Positions 10,081-21,700 of a DNA stretch of 64,000 bases are shown here, one piece after another. Numbering within the stretch: position 1 is the first letter of the stretch; every line of letters begins with the position of its first letter. The position numbers were made by a program, and so were the translations under genes. The stretch is from positions 148,850,522-148,914,521 of the forward strand of contig CM056741.1 of NCBI GenBank assembly GCA_029851415.1, written 5' to 3'. This DNA comes from Eretmocerus hayati. Taxonomy: Eukaryota > Arthropoda > Insecta > Hymenoptera > Aphelinidae. The notes beneath the pieces are model-generated. The model saw only the letters and a program-made list of their open reading frames with translations, searched no databases and was not told the DNA's origin.

Positions 10081-13000
10081 CTCTCTGTCTGGACATTAGA
10101 GTCAAAATTAAATAAAATTTATGTTTGAACTCCAGCTCTAACGAGTGAATCAATTTAAATTCCAACCTCGGAGTTCTCAAGTATCCATAGATCTTTTTGA
10201 TATAGATATGACTTTTGAGGATGAAGTGACAGAAATATTGGCCTTGTTGAAAGAGTTATTGCCTTATAAAAGCTGCTCGCAAAATATGGGGTGTTATGCC
10301 TTCATCAACAACTTGGTTCGAAATGGACTGACTGACAGCTCATACGCCGAATCTGCACATTGATTTAAACGACATAGTCTCCCATGCAATTCAGTTTCAC
10401 ATCATACCTGGTCATCAGACGGCTAAGGAAAAGAACACTGATCACTAAATTGATCTATCTTTCACAAATAATTTTGACGAAGAATAGAGAAATCAAGAGA
10501 CGGGATTGTGGCAATCGTGTTCATTTTAGATCACTGATGAACGCAAACCACGGCTCGCAAGATCATCAGTGGGTGTTGGTCGTTAATCATCAAGGGAGTG
10601 GTGTTTGCGAGGTGAAGAGAATTTGCCGATTCTGGTTATGTGAGAATAAAGTCACTACGCCAAGCATGACTTGGCCACCCCAGGTTGGTTGGCTGAATTT
10701 CTTTATCCAAGCTTTTTGTTCAAGACTCTAGCCACCCTGTTTCTCATAATTCTCAAAATTGCAAAATAGTGAAGTTGAATTCCAAATACAGCATTTCAAA
10801 GAAAGCACCAACGAAGACGCGTTGAATGACTATAAATACATACGTATTTGGTTGCAAAATTGCAAAGAGAATTTAATGAAAATCTCCGAAAAGGGCAAAG
10901 TCCTAGGCGACTTAATTTTTCCAAATATCGTAAACTGGAATGTTCACGATACTTGGAAAAATTGCGTCAAGCTCGGATTCAATCAGTCTGCATGAGACGT
11001 ATGAATTATAGCTCACTCTTTAGGCTTTGAAACGGCCTACGAAATCAATCAGGCTGAGTTGAAAAGTATTGAGAAGTTGGTAGCAAAATCAGAATAGTGT
11101 GGGAGCATAGGAGGTACACTTACCGTATCTCAGTAGACTGCTTCAAATCTTTGGCTCAAGAGAAAACACCCTCAAGAATATCAATTCTAAAAAATTTTAT
11201 GCGCCTATCCTTTCGAATACATGTGTAATAATACCTCAAAGTGGGTTAGATTTGACAAAAATTACAAAATCTCGTCGAGGACGGTTTGACAAGATTTAAT
11301 TCACTCTAATTCGGTGATTGCGTGCACTTCTCATCGTACATAAGAGAGAAATCAGTTTCTCTATCTGCGGATTCTCCTTCGACTCTTCCCTCTCCGCCAA
11401 CCACCCGCCCGTATGCTTATACATGGGGACTCTGAGAGGCGTTTTTTCACGGTTTAACACAATCATTTCGGGGTCTGACTAATTGCTCGTTGTTGCCCAA
11501 AATTAGAGTTTCAATTTGAGCCCGGATAAGTCCTTCTAGCAGTCGAATCCGTGGCGATCTGAGCATTTTTGTGAAGTGCCGGGGGAAGGGGTAGGGGGTG
11601 AAATTGTCCTATTTTGAGGGCTCATAACTCCAAAACGCAGCCGGACCAAAATTCGGGACTTGGACGAGCATTTTGAGCATATTCGGGCCTACCATGAGCA
11701 TATTTTGGTCCGATTCCGCGGGCCAGGTTCACAGGGGTCGCTGATCAGCATCTTGACGGTGACCACGTGCAGGTGTTCGAATCATTGGCTCCCAAAGTGC
11801 TCCCAAGACATTATTATGTTGTCACCTAGAGGTTGCAGCTTGCAGCCGCTCTCGCACCATCAGCAGCCAAATAGACAAAGAGAGATGCAACGAATGCAGG
11901 AGTGGGACCATAAATAATGTCATTGGTGGAAGCAGCAGCAACAAACGGAACTGCAATAAGCATCAGAGGAAAATTAAATGATCTCACAAGAAAACCGTCA
12001 TTAACTGCAACGGTTGCGGGTTTTATCAAAAGTTTGGGCCTCGGAATGCATCTGTCTCCCAGGAACAGCTACAGATTAACCTTGCGGTTAACTAGAGCCA
12101 GGGAGTTGTTCTTCGTCAAGATCCAAAGATCCATTGCATGGTACCCGAAGACGTTCTCGATCCTCACAGTTGTGTTTTCAATTCAATATCCTCATACAGA
12201 AGAAAGCTCGGAGCCAACCGGTTCTGCAAGACCGAAACACAGTTTTCTCCTCACACAGTCATGATGAAGGCAAAGAAAATGAGTAGAATGAGATGCGTCT
12301 AGCAGCATCAGCCAACACATGTCGATGGTGTGTATTTGAAGTAATGAATAATATCCCAGCTTCAGTGCATAAATTCATGCAAAAATTGAGATTTGTACCC
12401 TGAGATGGGTGTCGCCGAGGTATTTTTCACCTGATGGACTATGGGGAAGTCAATTTGTCAAAATAACGCGCAAAAGATTTGCAGAGTGACGGTTGGGAAG
12501 GGGTTTCGCCACAATCAATCTTGATGTGTGAAAAGTCCACATCATTGCATTGACTCTAATATAGCCCTACTAGATCTTGCCTATCGTGGCGGGGCAGCGA
12601 AATATCGCTGTTTGAAGCTCAAGGTCAGTTTTTTGATCAGATATGTCTGCTGGAGTCATTGTATCAGATTGGTCACCGGATCGTTATTCACTTCTATCCG
12701 GGAAATAGAAAATATAAGAGAGAGTTATAGGATGCTACTTTATTTTCGGGATGGTTCAATTCAATAAAATGGGAGAGTCTTCCTGAAGAGCAATTTTATT
12801 GAGTTTGAATAACTACAGTTTCTCGACAGAAATCGCATAATTATATAACTTTCGATCAATCCAAATGATGCTGATCCAAAGAAGCTATCCTAATTATTGG
12901 TGCAACAGGAGAGTACGATGAGAGAGAAATTATATTCATCCTGCCTGGAGTAACTTCTTTATCTCTCACCCATTCACAATTTACCGTCGGTTTCGATGCT

Positions 13001-13323
13001 GACGACAAAAATATTGTCTACATATCTGCAGTTTCTTGCTCCGTCAAACTTTTTAAAACCGTGAAGTAAGAGATACATAATTTCATAAGCTGAAACCGAT
13101 CCAAGAATATTGATGCTCATTATCAGTATGCATGTGACTGAGGTTACACGGTGAGCCGTCATCAATATAAGGGGGAGGCGGGAGCGAAAATATAAGATAC
13201 TGCAAAATCACTAGAATATAACACTATGAAAAGAGACTTCTCGTTGAACTAGATGACTATCTCCCAATTCAAAATATGCATGGACAGGTGGACACGAGAC
13301 ATATTCATGTCATGGATTCTGGA
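10081..13323. other. 3.2 kb with weak open frames only
   Basis: Plus-strand frames at 10145-10363 (72 codons), 10384-10731 (115), 10759-10995 (78) and 11917-12264 (115) were examined. They are in different frames and show no recognisable family, no clear signal peptide and no convincing splice-phase chain. I leave them uncalled. Confidence 0.4.
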
Positions 13324-15468
13324 TATTGGCTATGGGAAGTATGAGTTTCAGCGCCTCCGTGCGGCGGAAAACGGCATGCCACGGGAGGGAGCAGTCGAAC
13401 GTGTTTATATGTGGTTCAGTGCGGGCTTCGGTCTTCTTGTGCATTTAGCTCAAAAACCATAGCTCGGATGTGGCAACAGTATGTGAGGCGATTGTAGGGT
13501 TTTCAAAAACGAAGAGTTTGGGTGCTTGTGAGTCCGAATCCGAGCAAAATTGAGTAAACTAGAGCGAGTTGAAAATTTTGCCTATGCTTTTTGCATGGGC
13601 GCGAGCATGAGCGTTGCGGCCACCGGCCACTGCTCAACGCTTCTGCCTCGACTCGCTCCGATATTTTTCTCGCTTCGGGCTTTGTCAATCTTTCATTAAT
13701 GGTCTGATTGATACGTATGATAGCTCAAAGTTTTCGCAATTAAAAATCTAACAACTTTCTCGCTTACTGTTACGAGGTTTAAGCGATAGGTTCTCTCAAA
13801 AATGAAGGAAAACCCCTACCACGCGCCTAATTTGCATGCTCTATTTCTGACCTTGATTTTTGGGAAAACCGTTGCTCAAACCTTATAAGAGTAAGCGAGA
13901 AAGTTGTTAGATTTTCAATTGCGGAAACTTTGAGCTATCATACGTATCAATCAGACCATTATTGAAGGATTGACCAAGCCCGAAGCGAGAAAAATATAGG
14001 AGCGAGTCGAGGCAGAAGCGGTGGTTGAGCAGTGGCCGCAACGCTCATGCTCGCGCCGATGCAAAAAGCATACACTGAAAAACTTGTGGTACCAAATCGC
14101 ACCACGAAATCGCATCGGCGTGCGCAACACGCTGTTGGTGCAGCAGCGGTCCACAGTGTGCTGCAAATCTGCACCACTGTGGTGCATAAATGCCCCACAG
14201 AGTAAAAGTGCCGCTGGTCAGAGCTTCTGCGCCACTGTAGCTGCACATATGCAGCAACAGTGGTGCGGAAATGTTCAGCCGCGCGTATTGGCTATGGGAC
14301 ATGTGAATTTCAGCGCCTCCGAGCGGCGGAAAACGGCATTCCACGGGAGGTAACATTCGAAGTTTTTGAACGTGTTTAGTGCGGGCTTTGGTCTTCTCAT
14401 GCAAGTAGCTCAAAAACCGTAGCTCAGATGTGGCAACAGTATGCGAGGCGATTGTAGGGTTTTCGAAAACGAAGAGTTTGAGCGCTTGTGGGTCTGAATC
14501 CGAGCAGAATTGCGTAAACTAGACCGAGTTGGAAATTTTGCCTAATGCTTTTTGCATGGGGCTATGCGGTCGCCGCTCAAGCTACTGATTCTGCCCCGAC
14601 TCGCTCCGATATTTTTCTCGCTTCGGGCTCTGTGAATTCCTCAATAATGGTCTGATTGACAAGTGTGATAGCTCAAAATTTTCGCAATTAAAAATCTAAC
14701 AACTTTCTCGCTTACTATTACGAGGTTTGAGCGATAGGTTCTCTCAAAAATGAAGGAAAACCCCTACCTAGCGCCTAATTTGCATGCTCTATTTTTGACC
14801 TTGATTTTTGGGAAAACCGTTGCTGAATCCATATAAGAGAGCGAGGAAGTTGTTAGATTTTTAATTGCGAAAATTTTGAGCTATCATACATGCCAATCAG
14901 AACATTATTAAAGAATTCACAAAGCCCGGATTGATCATGCACAGTTGCTGTCTATCATGATCTTTCCTCGAGTAAACAAGTAGCGTCACTCTCACTGATG
15001 CCTGTGCTGCACGCCGGCGACACGGTTGGTGCGAAAAGCCGGCACACCTGCCGTGGCAAAGTCGGTAGGGGAGGGACCGATGCGTCGGCACTCGGCAGCA
15101 ACATGTGCAGCGGATCTGCTCAACTGTGCTGCAAATTCGCACCAACAGCGTGTTGCGAACGCCGATGCGATTTCGTGGTGCGATTTGGTACCACAAGTTT
15201 TTCAGTGTAGGCAAAAATTTCAACTCGCTCTAGTTTACTCAATTTTGCTCGGATTCAGACCCACAAGCGCTCAAATTCTTCGTTTTCGAAAACCCTACAA
15301 TTGCCTCGCATACTGTTGCCACATCCGAGCTTTAGTTTTTGAGATAAATGCATAAGAAGACCGAAGCCCGCACTAAACCACATATAAACACGTTCGACTG
15401 CTCCCTCCCGTGGCATGCCGTTTTCCGCCGCACGGAGGCGCTGAAACTCATACTTCCCATAGCCAATA
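13324..15468. mobile_element. Composite foldback element, about 2.15 kb, TA at both ends
   Basis: About 240 bp at the left end (from 13324, TATTGGCTATGGGAAGTATG) is the inverted repeat of the right end (to 15468). A third, direct copy of the terminal block starts near 14287, so the element contains its own terminus internally. Inside are further inverted pairs: about 13570-13770 with 13880-14075, and about 14070-14170 with 15125-15210, the latter beginning CACTGAAAAACTTGTGGTAC. TA lies at both outer ends and could be either the target duplication or part of the repeat. A lone copy of the terminus (CCATAGCCAATAG) is seen near 16705. No transposase is encoded; overlapping frames here mirror each other. 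Confidence 0.75.
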
Positions 15469-17504
15469 CCATAGTTTTTACATGAGATGATTCTGAAGGT
15501 ACCGAGAATTCGTATTAAATTGAAAGCAAGTCGAAACAGACACGTGACCTCTATATCAATGTTCTGTTTGTATTCACGAGGTACTTGGCCTCACATGTAC
15601 CCCATGTTGACGAGGAATAACCGTACTTCCCTCTTGATTATTTCAAAATATATGTGACACTTACTCCAGCAAATGTCTCCAGCGTGAGGATAAATACTTT
15701 GCCCACAGTTAAATAATATGGCTGCATGCATCGAGACATGATTATGGAAATATACACCCTATCTTTTGCGCGCAAGAGATACCAATTGTTAACCATCCTG
15801 AAAGCAGAAAAACTCAGTCATTCGTCAGTATCATCGAATTAACAAAAAAAATTTGTGCATCCCAGCGAACGCGCGATTGATGACGGAGTCCTCTAAGTAA
15901 AACCGCGTTATAGTTTTGTAATCCATTCTCCATAATAATGATATCCCTAAGCTCGAGTTTTGATCGCGGAGTCTGGTCGAATAGTTACAGAGCAAAGAGT
16001 CATTCACAAGATCATTCTCAACGTTTTATCCCCGATTTTGAGAATATTTCTCAGGAAGCAGAGAAAGAGTATCAAAACTCTTCTGCGTTATGCATCATTT
16101 CACGTATAACTCGTTTTTCTCATTTTATGACAAATCGCATTCTCCCCTCGCAAAATCTCAAGGAACTTTCTTCAAAACTCTTGAAAATACTTTTCTTCTA
16201 AGAAAATTGGAATTGACCTGATGTTGTAAAAATTCCTTGCATGTTGAAAATAGAGTACACTACCGCTCATGAATTCGTGAACGGTGAACGCACATTCAGC
16301 CTCACCCTAGTAAAAATAAGTGCCTCATGATCATAAATGAACATGTTCCCGACTGGACTATGGTCATACATGACCGCCTATGACCATGAGGCCGGAATCA
16401 TAGGTCGTCATTGGTCTCCATACTTGATCCAAGGAACTCATGTTGGAAATGAAGCAATTCATTGCCAACTCGAATTCGCTATGCTCAAATTGCTTGCGCG
16501 GGACATCTAGCGGCTAGCTCGCGCGTTACGCCGTGGTGGTCCTCGCGCAGACAGGCAAAGTCCGCATGTCGGTGTGATCTCGATCTCTCCGCTCTCCCCC
16601 CGCAGCGACCACGCAACTCACCGGGACCACCACAGTTTGAGGTTATTTTCTGCCACCAGCGGGCGCTACAGTCTACTTTTCTTTATATAGCACATTCGTG
16701 ACCATAGCCAATAGTTTCTCAATCCGAAGCTTCAAAATGAGCGCGGTTGGGGCTCCAACTGCTAGGCCTTTATCCGATATTGAAAATTTCATGTACAACC
16801 ACTTGATTACGATACCCTACGGCCATGTACGAGTTGGCTTTGTCCACCTATGATGTGAATGAAGAGTATTTTCTTAACTCGCGAGAACTTTTTATCAATC
16901 CGATCATTAATCCTCAATGGCTTCGACACTCGACTGGTTCTGCGCGAACGACTGGATAATTGTGATAACTGAGCGCTTCCCTTTTTTGTATGATCACTCA
17001 CTTGTTTTGTATAATTTCTCACTTGCGCGGTATCTCAAGATAATGCAACGCAACTCCCGCTATTCGGAAGACCTCAAAGAAACCTATGAGGTATGACCTC
17101 GGAAACTTTCTTAAGCTAATTCTGATCCTGATCAGGTAAAATCCAAAAAAATTAGGCAAGCCAATTATTGAAAAAGCATCTTTTTGAAATTTATTTGGAA
17201 TACGAGTTTTTATGCAAAATTACACAATCTTTCTGATGAAATTGGTCCGAAGTCATTTTTCCGTTGTTTCATGCATTTTTCCGCCAATTTATTGGTTTTT
17301 CATTCCCTGACCAATCAGAAATCAGCTATTACTGCGCATGCGCGTGGTTTGACTAATTCCAAAGTAGTTCCAATCGAGAGCTGAAGGAATTTTCTTCTGA
17401 TACGCGCATCTGCGTTAATTCGATAAACGGCACAGTCATATCACGACGCAACAACCGATGCTAACGCGACATGGGATTATCCTGGGGGATTCCGTTACGT
17501 CGTA
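15469..17504. other. 2 kb spacer without recognised gene
   Basis: Short frames at 15938-16201 and 16462-16701 show no domain. A local run of CATGACC/GGTCATG inverted motifs lies at about 16325-16415. Nothing else supported. Confidence 0.4.
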
Positions 17505-18429
17505 CAGTGCGGCCGAATATTCGATTTACGGCACGAATTAGCGCCACGTGAATACTCAACGGATCGATCTGATTCAGAAGCTATTTTCCTCGTTTTTTCA
17601 AGCTCTCCAAAATGCCCCTGCTACAATTTTGATTAGGTGACCTCTCGCGGTCCAGGATCAAATGAGAGAGGAGTGGAAACGAGGAAGGAGCGAATCAGTA
17701 ATATATCAGTGTGACTAAGTGTGTAAACGAAACAGTGCAACCTCTGATACACGTCTCATACATCCGTACAGTATACACCCATTGACGACAATGACCTAGG
17801 GTGATGGGAGTGCGAGGAAAAGAATTTTTAGGCATCTTTCAAGTATTCTATAGCCCAGAATCACGTTAAACACCACAAAATCCGCTACCATACTGATTTC
17901 GCGGAGCGTTATCCAGAAGTTGCCGACTCCAAAGTACTTGGCATATCTTGATACAGTGTTTTCTTATCATTTGCCATGGACAAGTGTATGGTGGATGCAC
18001 CGAGAGGTCCTCTAGGGGTGTTTTTCAGTGGAAAACCACGCTATCCATCAAGACTTCGAGTACAAAACTGATTATTGTGAGCGTATTTCAAAAGTTGCCA
18101 CCTCCAAATCACTTGGCATACCTATCAACAGTGTTTTCCTATCATTTGCCTCGACTAAGGGTATGGTGGATACACCAAAGCGTTTTTCAGGGGCGTTATC
18201 CAGTGGAAAACCACGCGATCCATCAAGACTTCAAGTACAAAACTGATTTCTCGGAGTGTATTCCAGAAGTTGCCACCTCCAAATCACTCGGCATACCTTG
18301 ATACAGTATTTACCAATCATTTGCCGTGAACTGAAGTGAGGTGGATACACCGAAATGTTTTTTGGGCGTCTTTCAAGTGTTCTGTACCCCAGAATCACGC
18401 TAAACACCACAAAAGTCATGTGAAACAAA

Positions 18430-19340
18430 TTTCTCTACTTTCCTTTTGTTCGTTGTATTCACATAGAACTATTATTATTATGGATCTATAATTAGTATGT
18501 ATCATAGAATTATATCAATCTAGTTCACATGCATCAGCATCTCCCAGACGATACCTGTGTGTGGATGTGATACCAAGGACCTGGCCCTCATCCCTGAATA
18601 CTAACGAGGTAGTATTTTGGCACACTCAAAATTTCTGCGCCCGGAGTGCTGAACATTCCAACCTGCGGCTCGGGACCTAGATGTATATTCATATTTTGAC
18701 ACCACTGCAATTCAAGATCTATCTGTTATTATAGAATAATTTTCGAAGAGGAATTTGGATCCCGTGATATAAGTTCTCAACGAATCGTGAAACAAATCAT
18801 CAGCTTTACCCCAAAAACTGACTTTATCGAAGAACTGTACAGAAGAATTTGGGATTTTTCCGCCCACTTGGAAACATCCATACTGTTTCTCAGATAGTTG
18901 AGCTCTGAGGAACTAATTTTCCCGTGTCACTGATTGCCCTAGTTTTTGAAAATTCGATGGATTCAGTAGGATGTGCCGAAAATCTACAACTCTAGCTAGA
19001 GTGTCACTCTATCTCACGTAAGTAATCAAAGGTTGATGAATTCAATCAAACTCAGAATCTGCATTGATGAGGAACTTTGACCTGTTATTTCTATGAACAA
19101 AAGTTATTTTGTATGACCAGTGAAGATAAAAGCAAACTGTTTCCGGAATGTGATTGCTGCCGTGCACTCTTGATTCTTCATTATAAGAACGGATCACTCA
19201 CCTTTCTGATTATAAGCATTCTAACTCAAGTTATTTCGAGATATTGTTGTGAGATGGCATTTGGTAGGGTGTACGCGTTTTCGACTTGAGAGAAAGGATA
19301 TGTTGGTACACTGATTGCCAGAATCGGAAAGACCAATCGA
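18430..19340. other. Unpaired centre of the 3.1-kb foldback
   Basis: This 0.9-kb stretch does not pair with itself and shows no open frame above about 75 codons. It could be a separate sequence captured between two inverted arrays. Confidence 0.4.
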
Positions 19341-20051
19341 TTATAATCAATGGATTCATGAAAGGCCCTTGACGTTTCGCATTACAATTGGGAATTTCGC
19401 AATCTTCAGATCCTTCGCCAATAATGTAGCTCGCGGCAAACCACAGATGAACACCGTCAGGGGTATTTCTAGTACTTTTGGGGTGGTAACTACTATAATA
19501 CGTTCCAAAAAATCAGTTTTGTACTCAGAGTTTTGATGGGTGGCGTGGTTTTCCACTAGAAAACACACCTAAAAACGTCTTGGTGTATCCGCCATACTCT
19601 AGTTCACGGCAAATGATAAGAAAACACTGTATCAAGGTATGCCAAGTACTTTGGAGGTGGCAACTTCTGGGTTACGCTCCGAGAAATCAGTATGATACCG
19701 GATTCTGTGGTGTTTAGCGTGGTTCTGGGCTAAAGAACACTTGGAAGACGCCTGAAAAAACGTCTCGGTGTATCCACCTTACTGAGGTTCACGGCAAATG
19801 ATTGGAAGATACTGTTTCAAGGTATGCCAAGTACGTTGGAGGTGGCAACTTCTGGATTGCGCTCCGAGAAATCAGTATGATAGCGGATTTTGTGGTGTTT
19901 AGCGTAATTCTGGGCTATAGAACACTTAAAAGTCGCCCAAAAATGTTTCTAATAATGCACTCCCATCACTCTAGGTCATTGTCGTCAATGGGTGTATACT
20001 GTTCGGATGTATGAGACGTGGATCAGAGGTTGCAATGTTTCCTTTCCACAC

Positions 20052-20386
20052 TTACAAGGGGGACCCACGAACTGCGGGTCACCAAATCTCACCAAACTTT
20101 GTTCACAGTCTCGTACCACCTAAAATATGAAGAATCCAGAGTAACTCCGTCAAATGGGCCTGCTGTTCTGAGCTACAGCCAGAAACGTCAACATTGCTAG
20201 TATATCTATGTATATTACTTCTTAACATGGGCCTATATGGGCAATGCTAATGTCATAGGCTGTAACTTCGGACAGAAGGCCCATTCGATGGAGTTACTCT
20301 GGATTCTTCATATTCTAGGTGGTAAAAGACTATGAAAAAAGTCTGGTGAGCTTTGGTGACCCGCACTTCGTGGGTCCCCCTTGTTA
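20052..20386. mobile_element. MITE, 329 bp, TTA duplications, nested in the foldback arm
   Basis: Element 20055-20383 begins CAAGGGGGACCCACGA and ends with its reverse complement; inverted repeats of about 120 bp pair with scattered mismatches. TTA flanks both ends (20052-20054 and 20384-20386). The opposite arm of the host palindrome (near 17705-17725) shows the same flanking sequence with a single TTA and no insert, giving a natural empty site. The TWA duplication points to PIF/Harbinger, and the CAAGGGG ends link it to the 2.1-kb element at 5004-7110. Confidence 0.85.
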
Positions 20387-20627
20387 GTCGCACTGATATA
20401 TTACCGTTTCGCCCCTTCCTCGTTTCCACTCCTCTCTCATTTGATCCTGGACCGCGAGAGATCACCCTGAACAGAATTGTAGCAGGGGCATTTTGTAGAA
20501 CTTGGAAAAACGAAGAAATTCGCTTTTGAATCAGATCGATCCGTTGATTTTTAGCGTGGCGCTGATTCGTGCCGTGAATCGAATTTCCGGCCGCACTATC
20601 CGTCGCATCATCATACCTGACACAGTA

Positions 20628-20763
20628 GATTTATTCGATTATGCTAGTTCGAAGCGCTCAGAGCGCTCTGACTCTCGGATCTCTCTTTCTAATGCAATGA
20701 GTGAGAGAGAGACATCGGACAGTTCGGAGTACTCCGAAAAGCATAGTGGAATAAACTTAGTGC
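20628..20763. mobile_element. Short imperfect foldback related to the 3227-3555 element
   Basis: The sequence from about 20628 reads GATTTATTCGATTATGCTAG and then GCGCTCAGAGCGCTCT. The far end (about 20735-20763) carries the imperfect inverse, GCATAGTGGAATAAACTTAG. The TTTATTCGATTATG start and GCGCTC-rich subterminal part match the 3227-3555 MITE in style. Arms have diverged and boundaries are uncertain. Confidence 0.45.
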
Positions 20764-21199
20764 GTAACTCTACGTTGTGTTCCAGGTTTTTCTCCCTGGA
20801 ACACCTTCCACTGATACCGTTCCGCGTTAGCATTTTTCACTAACGTAACACTCCGTTATTCCGCACCTAGTTCTACACTACGAACGCCACACTTTTTACT
20901 AACTTGTCGCTCCGCTAGTCCGTGTACATGTCTTACGCAGGTAATTGCGACACACCATTTTGCGTTAGTACTCTTCGCTAGCGCAACACCCCGTTATTCC
21001 GAAGGGCTATTCGTCTCATCTCACGTATCCTACGTACATACGTTTCCTACCTTACCTACGTAACAAATCGATAACAAACCGACCCAACCCTAGGATTCGT
21101 CTGCTTAAAACATTCCTCGGTCAGCTTTTGTTGAGGAAGAGGTTTGACAGACAAACGAACACCAGACAGTGGCTATAGAAGAAAATCAATATAGTTATT
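20764..21199. other. Spacer with scattered CGTTA/TACGTA-rich motifs
   Basis: No gene supported. Several near-repeats of the form ACTAACGYAACACYCCGTTATTCCG occur between about 20840 and 21010, suggesting a decayed local duplication. Confidence 0.4.
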
Positions 21200-21700
21200 T
21201 TCTCAAGTAGGGTTGATCTTGGGAGAAAATCTCGATATTTTCTGAGGTAAGATTGATCGATCTAGTCAAAAATTCTAATATTCCATCAGGTGAAGTTAAT
21301 TCATCTAGGGAGAATCTAGAGAATCTCCAGGTAAGGTTAGTCGATGCAAAGAGACATCTAGATATTTCATCATAGCGGCGAGTCGATCTAGGGTCAAATC
21401 CAGAGATTCTTCCAGGGGAAGTAAATCGTTCTAAGGGGAATTCTCGAGCTTTCCCAGGTAAGGCTGGTCAATCTAGGGGAAGAATCTAGAGAACCCCTCA
21501 GGCAGAGTTAGTCAATCTAGAGGAGGATCTAGAAATTCTCCAGGTAAGGCTAGGCGATTAAGGGGGCGAGGATTGAGATAGTTTCTCAGGAGGGGTTAGT
21601 CAATTCAGGGAGAAATCTAGAAATTTTCCAGGTGAAGTAAGTCAATCTGGGGAGGAATCCAGAGCTTTTCCAGGTAGGGTTAGTCAATCTAGGGAGATTT
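21200..21700 (+). repeat. Minisatellite, period about 42-43 bp, about 12 copies
   Basis: The anchor CAGGTRAG or a close variant recurs near 21243, 21286, 21328, 21413, 21455, 21499, 21541, 21587, 21629 and 21671, i.e. every 42-46 bp, with a diverged unit at about 21370. Each unit contains TTAGTCAATCTAGGG-like and GAATCTAGA-like segments. Although 42 is a multiple of three, no frame stays open. Every unit offers a plus-strand sequence resembling a splice donor consensus. Confidence 0.8.

Larger units (their letters stand above)
17505..20597. mobile_element. Large foldback element, about 3.1 kb, with internal tandem units
   Basis: The outermost 100-plus bases (from AGTGCGGCCG at 17505) are inverted at the right end (to 20597), and similarity between arms extends inward over several hundred bases, including the block around 17760-17860 mirrored near 19950-20020. 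Each arm carries units of about 175 bp built around GTTGCCACCTCCAAATCACT (left copies near 17919, 18093, 18269; right, inverted, near 19484, 19659, 19843). The middle, about 18430-19340, is unpaired and has no recognised gene. The right arm is interrupted by the younger MITE at 20055-20383. Frames such as 17948-18301 follow the tandem units and are not credible genes. Confidence 0.7.

Noticed and set aside
10145..10995. A multi-exon gene from three successive plus-strand frames
   Set aside because: Frames differ, no consistent splice phases were found, and none resembles a known family.
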